From the NCBI GenBank assembly GCA_963817885.1, contig CAWFQE010000007.1, positions 1 through 64,000 of the forward strand: a stretch of 64,000 nucleotides of DNA, read 5' to 3'. Both the position numbers and the translations under genes were made by a program. Below are positions 8,152-16,288 of the stretch, piece after piece. Position 1 is the stretch's first letter. Every line of letters starts with the position of its first letter. The notes beneath the pieces were generated by a model. It saw only the letters and a program-made list of their open reading frames with translations. It did not search any database and was not told the origin of the DNA. The stretch comes from CAVOHU01 sp963817885. Its GTDB lineage: Bacteria > Acidobacteriota > Vicinamibacteria > Vicinamibacterales > JAKQTR01.

Positions 8152-9540
8152 ATGCCGCAGACGAAACCTGTTTCCATCAAAGACTTGGCGCTCGACTTCG
8201 GCAATTTCAGGACCGTCAAGCAGCCCAACGAGCGCGCGGCCATCGACGCGATGATCTCGACGAGTCCTGACCGGTTCTGGGCCCTGACCGGGAGCCTTCT
8301 CGACAGCGGCTACCTCCCGACCGAGAGCGTGATCGTCCTGCGCGACGGGAAGAAGCTCACGGTGAAGGAGGGCAACCGCCGGGTGGCGGCGCTGAAACTG
8401 ATTCACAAGATCCAGCCGCTCGCCGGGCTCGATGTTCCTGATGCTGTTGCCGACCGCATCAAGGCAGTGACTGCCGCTTGGCGTCGAGCCAACGATACGG
8501 TCCCTTGCACCATCTACGACGTTGGTGACGCGGCAACGGTGGACAAGATCGTGACTCTCGCCCACGGCAAGGGCGAGAAGGCCGGTCGCGACCAGTGGAA
8601 CCCCGTCGCCCGCGCGCGCCATAACCGGTCAATGAACGGTGCAACGGAATCTGCACTGGACTTCCTGGAGAAGTATCTCGAGGACGGCAAGAACCTCACG
8701 GCGCTCCAGAGAGCGCGGTGGTCCGGTGCGTTTCCGCTGAGCATCCTCGAAGAAGCGATGAAGCGGATCGCGCCGAGGGTCGGCCTCGCCAGCGCAACCG
8801 CGCTCGCCGGCCTCTACCCGAACATCAAGCATCGCGATGCGGTTGAGTCGATTGTCCACGACATCGGCCTCGACCAGCTTGGCTTCGAGCGCATCCGTGG
8901 CAAGGACGTGGATTTCGGCGCGACCTACGGTCTCCCTGCCGCCCAAGCGAACCGTACCGGAGCCAAGAGCAAGGGCGGTTCCCAAGGGAATGGTTCAAAG
9001 CCCGGCGCAGCGAAGGCTGGAGCGGCCGCAGCGACAAAGCGCAAGCAGGTAGCCGCACAGAAAGCAATCGCGACGGGCGACCCTCGCGCCGTCAGGCGCC
9101 TGTTCCAGGACTTCCAGCCGGTTGGCAAGAATCGGGAGAAGCTCGTCGCGCTGCAGCTCGAGATGATCACGCTCGATCTCCGGCGAACGCCACTCGCGTT
9201 CTGCTTCGTCCTCCGAAGCATGTTCGAGCTATCGGCGAAGGCGTACTGCGCCGACCACGCGGCATCTGGCGGGCCGTCCGCGACGAAGGCGAGCGGCGAG
9301 GAGCGTCATCTCGTCGATGTCTTGCGCGATATCACGACCCATCTGACCAAGAACAAGACCGACAAAGCCAAAACGAAGGAGCTGCACGGCGCGATCACAG
9401 AGCTGGCGAAACCCGAAGGGATTCTCTCGGTTACCTCGATGAACCAGCTCATCCACAACCCGCGCTTCTCCGTCACGACGTCTGACGTCGCGGTCGTCGC
9501 GGCCAACATCTTCCCACTGCTTGAGGCGATGAGCAGCTAA
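8152..9540 (+). CDS. ParB/sulfiredoxin-fold N-terminal domain protein
   Basis: A 462-residue protein. The first 110 residues resemble the ParB N-terminal nuclease/NTPase-like fold, with the hallmark VKEGNRRVAALKL (about 71-83). A charged Ala/Gly/Lys-rich linker (about 262-305) leads to a helical C-terminal domain of unknown family. It lacks the HTH and dimerisation pattern of chromosomal ParB, so a segregation role is unlikely. ParB-fold proteins of this kind also occur in mobile elements and defence islands. The next gene, a D12 adenine methylase, starts 15 bases downstream with its own strong ribosome site, so the two probably form an operon. A TAGAAT -10-like box lies at about 8135-8140, giving a short leader. 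Confidence 0.75.
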   Translation: MPQTKPVSIKDLALDFGNFRTVKQPNERAAIDAMISTSPDRFWALTGSLLDSGYLPTESVIVLRDGKKLTVKEGNRRVAALKLIHKIQPLAGLDVPDAVADRIKAVTAAWRRANDTVPCTIYDVGDAATVDKIVTLAHGKGEKAGRDQWNPVARARHNRSMNGATESALDFLEKYLEDGKNLTALQRARWSGAFPLSILEEAMKRIAPRVGLASATALAGLYPNIKHRDAVESIVHDIGLDQLGFERIRGKDVDFGATYGLPAAQANRTGAKSKGGSQGNGSKPGAAKAGAAAATKRKQVAAQKAIATGDPRAVRRLFQDFQPVGKNREKLVALQLEMITLDLRRTPLAFCFVLRSMFELSAKAYCADHAASGGPSATKASGEERHLVDVLRDITTHLTKNKTDKAKTKELHGAITELAKPEGILSVTSMNQLIHNPRFSVTTSDVAVVAANIFPLLEAMSS

Positions 9541-9554
9541 TCGGAGGACTTAGA

Positions 9555-10445
9555 TTGCCACGCTATCGAACGCCTTTGAGATACCCAGGGGGCAAGCAGC
9601 GCCTCGCGCCGTTTGTCGCCGAAATCCTCGAAGCCAATGACGCTGTGGGCTGGAACTACGTTGAACCGTATGCAGGTGGGGCCGGAGTCGCGATCGAGTT
9701 GCTGCTCGACCGAAAAGTCGGGCATGTCTACCTGAATGACAGCTCCGTTCACATCTACAGCTTCTGGAAGTCGATCCTCAACGACCCGGACGGGTTCTGC
9801 CGACGCATCTCTCGTGCCTCGTTGACACTGGAAGCTTGGCGCAATCACCGGGAGGTGGTGCGCCACCCTGACCAACACGACGTGGCAGACGTCGGCTTCA
9901 GCACGTTCTTTCTGAATCGGTGCAACAGGTCGGGCGTGTTGACGGCAGGCGTCATCGGTGGCGTAGATCAGAAGGGCCGTTGGCTCATCGACGCGCGGTT
10001 TCCGCGCAACGAACTCATCAAGCGCGTCGAGACGATTGCGGCCCACAGCCGCCGGATCACCGTCAGCAACCTCGACGCAGAGGAGTTCATGCGTGACAAG
10101 GTCAATGCGTTGCCGCGGACAACCTTGACCTACTGTGACCCACCGTATTTTGCCCGTGCCGAACGCCTCTATCTCGACGTCTACGAACCAGACCACCATG
10201 CGCGGCTTGCGAAGTCGATTCAAACGCACCTGCGGCGACCATGGGTCGTGTCCTACGATAATCACCCAGAAATTGCGAAGCTCTACCGTCGACGCCGCCG
10301 CTTCCGTTACTCCATTCAATACAGTGCAATCACTGCCTACGAAGGCACCGAGTTCTTCATCTTCTCCGACGGCCTGAAGATCCCGAAAGCATCCGCCTTG
10401 CCCTATGTTCATCGGGCTTTGGCCCACGTCACCCGTCCTGCGTAG
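9555..10445 (+). CDS. D12-class DNA adenine N6-methyltransferase (Dam-like)
   Basis: A 296-residue DNA methyltransferase that transfers a methyl group from SAM to adenine N6. Visible motifs in D12 order are PLRYPGGKQRL near the N-terminus (motif X), PYAGGAGVAIELL (motif I, SAM binding) and CDPPYF (motif IV, catalytic DPPY). The start is TTG at 9555, supported by GGAGG about 8 bases upstream. It is complete in length and has no restriction partner beside it. The adjacent ParB-like protein suggests a methylase-plus-accessory pair, or a methylase that guards the island against host or competitor restriction. The target site cannot be read from sequence; GATC is common in the family. Confidence 0.88.
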   Translation: MPRYRTPLRYPGGKQRLAPFVAEILEANDAVGWNYVEPYAGGAGVAIELLLDRKVGHVYLNDSSVHIYSFWKSILNDPDGFCRRISRASLTLEAWRNHREVVRHPDQHDVADVGFSTFFLNRCNRSGVLTAGVIGGVDQKGRWLIDARFPRNELIKRVETIAAHSRRITVSNLDAEEFMRDKVNALPRTTLTYCDPPYFARAERLYLDVYEPDHHARLAKSIQTHLRRPWVVSYDNHPEIAKLYRRRRRFRYSIQYSAITAYEGTEFFIFSDGLKIPKASALPYVHRALAHVTRPA

Positions 10446-10484
10446 CTCGGCGCCGTCCCCGCGTCGGCAGGGTCTCAGTCACAG

Positions 10485-10515
10485 TTGACAGAAAAACGTG
10501 TTATATTTCTGTCAA
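10485..10515 (+). promoter_or_regulatory. Operator/promoter of the AbiE-type toxin-antitoxin operon
   Basis: A perfect 10-bp inverted repeat, TTGACAGAAA (10485-10494) and TTTCTGTCAA (10506-10515), separated by 11 bases. An extended -10 (TGTTATATT, 10499-10507) lies between and into the arms, and the antitoxin ATG is at 10520, so the transcript would be nearly leaderless. AbiEi antitoxins are known to repress their own promoters by binding inverted repeats; this arrangement fits that. Confidence 0.7.
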
Positions 10516-10519
10516 GAAT

Positions 10520-11140
10520 ATGGGCAAGCAGACCGCCTCCGTGGACTCGCAGGTGCTGGCGAGGATTCGCCAACAGGGGCCGGGGACCGTCTTTACGCCC
10601 GCCGACTTTGTCGACCTGGGCCCGCGCAACGCCGTCGATCTGGCGCTGAGCCGGAACGCGCGTGCCGGCACCATCCGCAAGCTCGCCCGTGGTGTCTACG
10701 ACCTGCCACGCCGCGACGCTCGCCTCGGCGACCTGTCGCCCTCCCCGGACGATGTCGCGTCGGCTCTGGCCGGGCGTGACGGCGCGCGACTCCAGGCGAG
10801 CGGGGCGCACGCCGCCAACCTGCTGGGCTTGTCTGACCAGGTGCCCGTGCGGCTCACGTTCCTGACCGACGGCCGGTCACGCCGGGTGCAGCTTGGCCGA
10901 CAGCAGATCATTCTGAAGCACACCACGCCGCGCCAGATGGCAACAGCCGGCCGGGCCAGCGGCACCGTCATCCAGGCGCTGCGCTGGCTCGGCCGTGACC
11001 ACGTTGATGACCAAGTAGTGGCAACACTCCGCCGCCGGCTGTCCGACGCCGACAAGCGCCAGCTTCAGCAGGACCTCCGCTACGCGCCCACGTGGGTCGG
11101 CGCCGTCATGCGCAGAGTCGCGACCCCTTCGGTGAAGTGA
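10520..11140 (+). CDS. AbiEi-like antitoxin (type IV toxin-antitoxin)
   Basis: A 206-residue protein with the layout of AbiEi/DUF6088-type antitoxins: an N-terminal winged-helix segment (about 8-60, with GTIRKLARGVYDLP at the wing) and a C-terminal antitoxin domain (SDQVPVRLTFLTDG onward). It sits directly upstream of an AbiEii-type nucleotidyltransferase, sharing one base (stop TGA 11138-11140, next ATG 11140-11142). The promoter carries a perfect inverted repeat that is a likely autorepression site. A decayed relative lies at 7518-8090. In AbiE systems the antitoxin does not bind the toxin directly but counters its effect and represses the operon. Confidence 0.82.
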   Translation: MGKQTASVDSQVLARIRQQGPGTVFTPADFVDLGPRNAVDLALSRNARAGTIRKLARGVYDLPRRDARLGDLSPSPDDVASALAGRDGARLQASGAHAANLLGLSDQVPVRLTFLTDGRSRRVQLGRQQIILKHTTPRQMATAGRASGTVIQALRWLGRDHVDDQVVATLRRRLSDADKRQLQQDLRYAPTWVGAVMRRVATPSVK

Positions 11141-12186
11141 TGGACGCCTTCCTCACGCAGCCGCTCGAACGCCAGCGCGTCATTTACGAAGAGGCCGGCC
11201 GACGACTCGGGCTCAGCGCCGGCAGCGTGGAGAAGGACCTCTGGGTGTGCTGGACACTCCGCGCCCTGTTCCGCCTGCCCTCGTCGGGTCCGCACCTGAC
11301 ATTCAAAGGCGGTACGTCACTCTCCAAGGGCTGGAAGCTGATCGACCGCTTCTCTGAGGACATCGACATCGTCATCAGCCGCGAGTTCCTGGGATTCGGC
11401 GGCGCCGATGCTCCCGAGGATGCTCCAAGCAACAAGCAGCGCGTGAAGCGTCTCGAAGCGCTGATGCTCGCGGCCCAGAACCACATTCGCGACGTGCTCG
11501 GCCCGGCGCTCGAACAGGAGATTCGGCACCTGCTGCCCTCGACGGCTCGCTGGACGCTCGAACCCGACGCCGACGATCCAGACGCCCAGACGCTGTTGTT
11601 CCACTATCCGGCAGCCATGGGGGCTGCGGCGTACGTCCGGCCAGTCGTGAAGATCGAGCTTGGCGCTCGTTCCGACACCGAGCCATCCGCCACGCCCGAG
11701 ATCGCGCCGTACCTCGCGGAGGTCTTTCACGATGAGGTGCCCGACTCCCGGTTCACCGTGCACGCCGTCGCACCTGAGCGCACCTTCTGGGAGAAGGTGG
11801 CCCTGCTCCACGAGGAGACGTATCGCGAGGGCTCGGTCGCCCCGAAAGCTCGCCTCGCCCGGCACTACTACGACCTTTGGTGTCTCATCACCCGAGGCGT
11901 TGCCGAGCGTGCAGCCCGCGACACAGGGTTGTTCGATCGGGTAGCAACCCACCGCGCGGTGTTCTTCAGGCGAAGCCGCGACGCGCAGGCGTCCTTCAAG
12001 CCGGGTTCACTTCGGCTTGTCCCGGCCGACGACCGCCTCGCCCAGTGGCGACGCGACTACGACGCCATGCGCGAATCCATGTTCTTCGGCGAGGCGCCGG
12101 AGTTCGCCGAAATCCTCGCGGTCGTCAGCCGTTTTGAGGAAGACTTCAATTCGGGCCGACCTCGCCACTTCGAGCCACAACCGTGA
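11140..12186 (+). CDS. AbiEii/AbiGii-family nucleotidyltransferase toxin
   Basis: A 348-residue protein from the ATG at 11140, which overlaps the antitoxin stop by one base. An upstream in-frame start at 11092 exists but would lie inside the antitoxin. It shows the nucleotidyltransferase signature FKGGTSLSKGWKLI followed by RFSEDIDIVI (GG[T/S] and DxD metal-binding motif), and a later conserved TFWEKVALLHEE. AbiEii enzymes of this family block cell growth by modifying cellular targets, with tRNA shown for relatives. The frame is intact, unlike most neighbours. The hsdM gene starts inside its stop region. Confidence 0.85.
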   Translation: MDAFLTQPLERQRVIYEEAGRRLGLSAGSVEKDLWVCWTLRALFRLPSSGPHLTFKGGTSLSKGWKLIDRFSEDIDIVISREFLGFGGADAPEDAPSNKQRVKRLEALMLAAQNHIRDVLGPALEQEIRHLLPSTARWTLEPDADDPDAQTLLFHYPAAMGAAAYVRPVVKIELGARSDTEPSATPEIAPYLAEVFHDEVPDSRFTVHAVAPERTFWEKVALLHEETYREGSVAPKARLARHYYDLWCLITRGVAERAARDTGLFDRVATHRAVFFRRSRDAQASFKPGSLRLVPADDRLAQWRRDYDAMRESMFFGEAPEFAEILAVVSRFEEDFNSGRPRHFEPQP

Positions 12187-14054
12187 CCATGACTGCTGAC
12201 CACCTGAAGGGACTCGAGGAATTCGAGGCCGGACTCTGGAAGATCGCGGATAACCTCCGCGCCAACTCGAATCTCGCGTCCAACGAATACTTCATGCCGA
12301 TCATGGGCTTGCTGTTCCTGCGGCAGGCCACCAACCGCTACCACGCGGCGATGGAGGCCATCGGCGCCGACAGGAAAGCCGGCAAGATGGCCGACCGCGA
12401 CCCCGTGGCCGCCGACTTCGCGCGCCGCCGGGCGCTGATGCTCCCGCCCTCAGCTCGCTACGAGGAAGTCCTCAAGACTCCCAAGGACGGCAACCTCGGC
12501 GCCGCCCTTACCGCCGCGATGGAAGAGATCGAGCGCGCCTGCCCTCCGTTGGCAGGTCAGCTGCCCAAGGACTACGCGCACTTCGACAACGACGTGCTCG
12601 AAAGCATGATGCGCACCTTCGACACTGAGGTGCTGCGCAGAGCTTCGGGCGACGTCTTCGGCCGCATATACGAGTACTTCCTCGCCGAATTCAGCAAGCA
12701 AGGCGCGCACGACAACGGCGAGTTCTTCACGCCACCATCCATCGTGCAGACCATCGTCAACGTCATCGAACCCGAGCACGGCATCGTGCTCGACCCCGCC
12801 TGCGGCACCGGCGGCATGTTCGTGCAGTCCAGCCACTTCATCGAGCGCGCGGGCCAGGACCCGATGAAGCGCGTGACGTTCTACGGGCACGAAAAGAACG
12901 AGACCACGGCCAGGCTCGCGCAGATCAACCTGGCCGTCAACGGCCTGGAAGGCAAGATCAGGGCCGGCAACGAAGCCATCACCTACTACAAGGACCCGCA
13001 CGAGCTCGCGGGCAAGTGCGACTTCGTGATGGCCAACCCGCCCTTCAACGTGGACGAGGTGGACGCAGAGAAGGTCAAAGGCGACAAGCGCTTGCCCTTC
13101 GGCCTGCCCGGCATCAACAAGAACAAGAAGGTCTCGAACGCCAACTACCTGTGGTTGTCGTACTTCTACAGCTACTTGAACGAGAACGGCCGCGCCGGAG
13201 TCGTCATGTCGTCGCAGGCCTCGAGCGCTGGGCGCGACGAAGCGGTGGTGCGGCAGAAGATCGTTGAGTCTGGCGCGGTGGACGTGATGGTGGACGTGCG
13301 CGGCAATTTCTTCTACACGCGCACCGTGCCCTGCCAACTGTGGTTCTTCGACCGCGCCAAGGAGCGCGACGCCCAGCGCCGCGAGCACGTGCTGATGCTC
13401 GACGCGCGCAACATCTATCGCAAGGTCTCGCGCGCCGTATATGACTTCAGCCCCGAGCAGCAGAAGAACGTCGCCGCCATCGTCTGGCTCTACCGCGGCC
13501 AGAGCGAGCGTTTCCTGAAGCTGGTGGCCTCGTACATCGATTCGGCCGTGGTCGCGGGCACGGCCACCGCGGCGCCCCTGGCCGCGTTTACTCAGGCGCT
13601 GGACAAGCTGGCCGACCTGGCCGAGCCCTTTGCCACGCAGCCCCGCGAGCCCGACCCGCTGGCCGAAACCTGGAAGGAACTCGCCGCGCTGCGAGGCATG
13701 CTGTCTGCCGACTTGCAGGCGTTCCAGGCCGAGGTCGCGGCGCGAGCCAACGCGTGGACCAAGGCCGCCCGCGACAACTCCGGGCTGCACGCCGCCCGCC
13801 AGGCGCTGCAACCGGCCGCCAACCAATGCCGTGACCTGACCAAGCAGATCGATCTGGCCGCCAAACTCGCAGGCCGCGCGATCGACGTGGCGGTCAAGGA
13901 TCTGGCGGCGCGCGATTCGGAAGCCTGGCCGGGCACCGACGTCACCCGCGCCCGCAAGGTGCTGGAGACCACGCGGGCGCAAGCCGTCGAGGCGTTGCAC
14001 CAGGTGCGGTACTTCGTCAAGCAAGCCGACTGGCTGCAGGATCCGGTTCCCTGA
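12183..14054 (+). CDS. hsdM: Type I restriction-modification DNA methylase subunit HsdM
   Basis: The main open frame encodes 623 residues of an HsdM adenine methylase. It has an N-terminal helical domain, the SAM motif DPACGTGGMF (about residue 201) and the catalytic NPPF motif (about 283). It can start at GTG 12183 or ATG 12189, both overlapping the upstream toxin stop. The frame ends early at 14054: the expected HsdM C-terminal helices appear in a different frame just downstream. Two apparent one-base insertions, near 14044 and 14073, explain this. HsdM would form the methylase complex with HsdS and, with HsdR, the restriction enzyme. As sequenced it lacks about 80 C-terminal residues that normally contact HsdS. 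Confidence 0.88.
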   Translation: MTMTADHLKGLEEFEAGLWKIADNLRANSNLASNEYFMPIMGLLFLRQATNRYHAAMEAIGADRKAGKMADRDPVAADFARRRALMLPPSARYEEVLKTPKDGNLGAALTAAMEEIERACPPLAGQLPKDYAHFDNDVLESMMRTFDTEVLRRASGDVFGRIYEYFLAEFSKQGAHDNGEFFTPPSIVQTIVNVIEPEHGIVLDPACGTGGMFVQSSHFIERAGQDPMKRVTFYGHEKNETTARLAQINLAVNGLEGKIRAGNEAITYYKDPHELAGKCDFVMANPPFNVDEVDAEKVKGDKRLPFGLPGINKNKKVSNANYLWLSYFYSYLNENGRAGVVMSSQASSAGRDEAVVRQKIVESGAVDVMVDVRGNFFYTRTVPCQLWFFDRAKERDAQRREHVLMLDARNIYRKVSRAVYDFSPEQQKNVAAIVWLYRGQSERFLKLVASYIDSAVVAGTATAAPLAAFTQALDKLADLAEPFATQPREPDPLAETWKELAALRGMLSADLQAFQAEVAARANAWTKAARDNSGLHAARQALQPAANQCRDLTKQIDLAAKLAGRAIDVAVKDLAARDSEAWPGTDVTRARKVLETTRAQAVEALHQVRYFVKQADWLQDPVP

Positions 14055-14452
14055 TGCCCGGCTGCGCGATGTGCGAGGGACTGGTGAAGCTGGTCGGTCG
14101 CGAGGAGCTCAAGGCCCACGACTGGAGCCTGACGCCGGGCCGCTATGTCGGCGTGGCGCCGGAGGAGGTGGACGAGAACTTCGACTTCGAGGAGGCGCTG
14201 CGTTCGATCCACATCGACTTGAAGGGGCTGAACGAGGAAGCAACGCAGTTGGCAGCGCGCATTGCGAAGAACTTCGAGGAGATGGGGTATGAGCCTGACC
14301 GCGCCATTGGCGGACCTTGTGGGAGTGCCTACGCGATCGTCGTCAGTCCTTCGGCGCGAGGCTCGACATCTCGACAGACTACGTTGCAGGCGGCGTTCCC
14401 GTCTATCGTCGGCTGGCCTGAACGGAGGCCGATCATAATGAAGCGAGGCTGA
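14054..14452 (+). pseudogene. HsdM C-terminal remnant running into the hsdS start
   Basis: From about 14075 to 14285 this frame encodes a typical HsdM C-terminal segment (EGLVKLVGREEL, SLTPGRYVGVAPEE, LNEEATQLAARIAKNFEEMG), separated from the main hsdM frame by small indels. After about 14290 the frame no longer fits HsdM, and the true hsdS reading (MSLTAPLADL) begins in another frame at 14289. The open frame is therefore a composite and not an independent gene. Confidence 0.7.
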
Positions 14453-15508
14453 ATGCGTCTGGTGTCCGAGCAGAAGGTGCAGGACGATTGTACGGGCACT
14501 ACGCAAGGGCGACATCGTCTTCACGCACGACGCACCTTGGGGCAGAGTCACTCATCGACACGACGCGCTGTTCGAACCTACGTTGTCTCACAGCGCCAGC
14601 TGAAGATGACGTGATCCGGGCAGGCGTGACGCGAGATTCAATTACCTGGTTCACGAGCCGCGAGATCCAAGTCGACTGAAGCAGGAACCGTCTCCGGCGT
14701 TGCCGATATCGAACTTCGGTGCTGCGCAATTTCCAGTGACCGTTCCGGTCAGAGACCAGAAGCATCGCTGCCTGTCTCTGCTGCCTACGACGACCTGATC
14801 GAGAACAACCGGAAGCGGATCGCGCTGCTGGAGCAGGCTGCGCGCCTGCTGTACCGCGAATGGTTCGTCCACCTGCGCTTTCCCGGCCATGAACACGTCA
14901 AGGTCGTTGATGGTGTGCCGGAGGGGTGGGCAAAGCACACGTTCGGGGATGTATGCGATGCGGTCGGAGGTGGAACTCCTGCGACCGACACGCCCGCCTA
15001 CTGGACGGAAGGTGACATCGCTTGGTACACGCCGACCGACATCACACGTAACTCGTGTCTGGCGTTGCTCGACAGCGAGAAGAAGATCACCGACGTTGGT
15101 CTTCGGTCCTCTTCGGCCAAGATGCTCCCATCGGGGACGGTGTTGATGACAAGCCGCGCCTCTGTCGGCTTCTTCGGGATCGTCGATGCGCCTTCGTGCA
15201 CGAACCAGGGCTTCATCAGCCTGATGCCCCATGATCCACTTGCTCGGATGTACCTGCTGCACAACCTGATGCACCGCGTGGAGGAGATTCGGTCGCACGC
15301 CGGTGGAGCGACCTACAAGGAGATCAGCAAGGGGAAGTTCAAGGCACTTCCCGTCATCATCCCTGGGGCTAGCTTGCTACCGCAGTTCGAGGAGCACGCA
15401 TCCGAGTGGCATTGTCAAGTGCGGGTTCTTCACCGCATGAACCACAGGCTCGCAGAGGCGCGCGACCTCTTGCTGCCCCGCCTGATGAGCGGCGAGATCA
15501 CGGTGTAG
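14289..15508 (+). pseudogene. hsdS: Type I specificity subunit HsdS, first recognition domain scrambled
   Basis: HsdS carries two target-recognition domains that set the DNA site of the type I enzyme. Pieces of the first domain are readable in alternating frames between 14330 and 14780 (for example ARLDISTDYVAGGVPVYR, then VSEQKVQDD, QRQLKMT, LKQEPSPALPISNFG). At least half a dozen small indels break it. From about 14780 the frame is open to 15508: the conserved central helices (YDDLIENNRKRIALLEQAARLLYREWF) and a complete second domain (GGTPATDTPAYW onward) are intact, ending LLPRLMSGEITV. A start at 14915 would yield a half-size, single-domain subunit. The gene follows hsdM and precedes hsdR. 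Confidence 0.8.
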
Positions 15509-15546
15509 CGGTGGCAACGGGCAACCAGCATGGGAGCACGCAACCG

Positions 15547-16255
15547 ATGGCCGTAACGCCGATCAACAGCGAAGACCGGCTGGTTCAGAAGACCTTTGCC
15601 GAGCACCTGAAGAAGGTGCTCGGCTGGGAGAGCGTCTACGCCTTCAACGACGAGACCTTCGGCCCGAACGGCACGCTGGGCCGCACCGACACCACGGAGG
15701 CGGTGCTCACGCGCGACTTGCGTGCCGCGCTCGAACGCCTGAACCCCACGCTTCCCGCCTCCGCGATCAATGAGGCCATGCGCCAGCTCACGGCCTGGGA
15801 CGTGAGCCGCTCGATGGTGCAGCACAACCGCGACTTCTACCGCCTGCTGCGCGGCGGCGTGCCGGTGGAGTACCGCGATGCCGCCGGCCAGCGCAAGAGC
15901 GCGCGCGCGCGGGTCATCGACTTCGACAACGCTCCTGGCGCGAACCGCTTCCTGGCGGTGCGCGAGTTGAAGCTCACCGGCCGGCGCACGCCCAACTACA
16001 ACCGGCGCGCCGATCTCGTGTGCTTCGTCAACGGGCTGCCGCTGGTCTTTATCGAGCTCAAAGCGGTCTACAAGAACATCCGCGCCGGCTTCGACGGCAA
16101 CCTGCGCGATTACATGGACGAGAACGTCATCGCCCATGCCTTCCATCACAACGCCTTCCTGGTCGTGAGCAACGGCGACAACGCGCGCTACGGCTCGATC
16201 ACCGGCGAGTGGGAGCACTTCAACGAGTGGAAGCGGCTCGACGAGAGCGGACACG
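15547..16255 (+). pseudogene. hsdR: HsdR N-terminal part (frame broken near 16250)
   Basis: Encodes the N-terminal nuclease portion of the type I restriction subunit, about 235 residues from ATG 15547. It includes the PD-(D/E)XK-type core in which RADLVCFVNGLPLVFIELK supplies the acidic residues and the ExK. The natural sequence ends near EWKRLDE. After that the open frame (to 16815) turns into arginine/alanine-rich nonsense while the sensible continuation (DTGSVAAETLLNGMLAHE) appears in another frame, so one base has been gained or two lost near 16249-16253. It directly follows hsdS. Confidence 0.85.
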
Positions 16256-16288
16256 GGCAGCGTTGCCGCCGAGACGCTGCTGAACGGC

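Noticed and set aside
12450..14024. A 524-residue open frame antisense to hsdM
   Set aside because: The sense strand encodes a clear methylase and the antisense product is V/R/H/L-rich without motifs.
14054..14452. Independent small gene after hsdM
   Set aside because: Its first 75 residues are the displaced HsdM C-terminus and the remainder is out of frame with hsdS.
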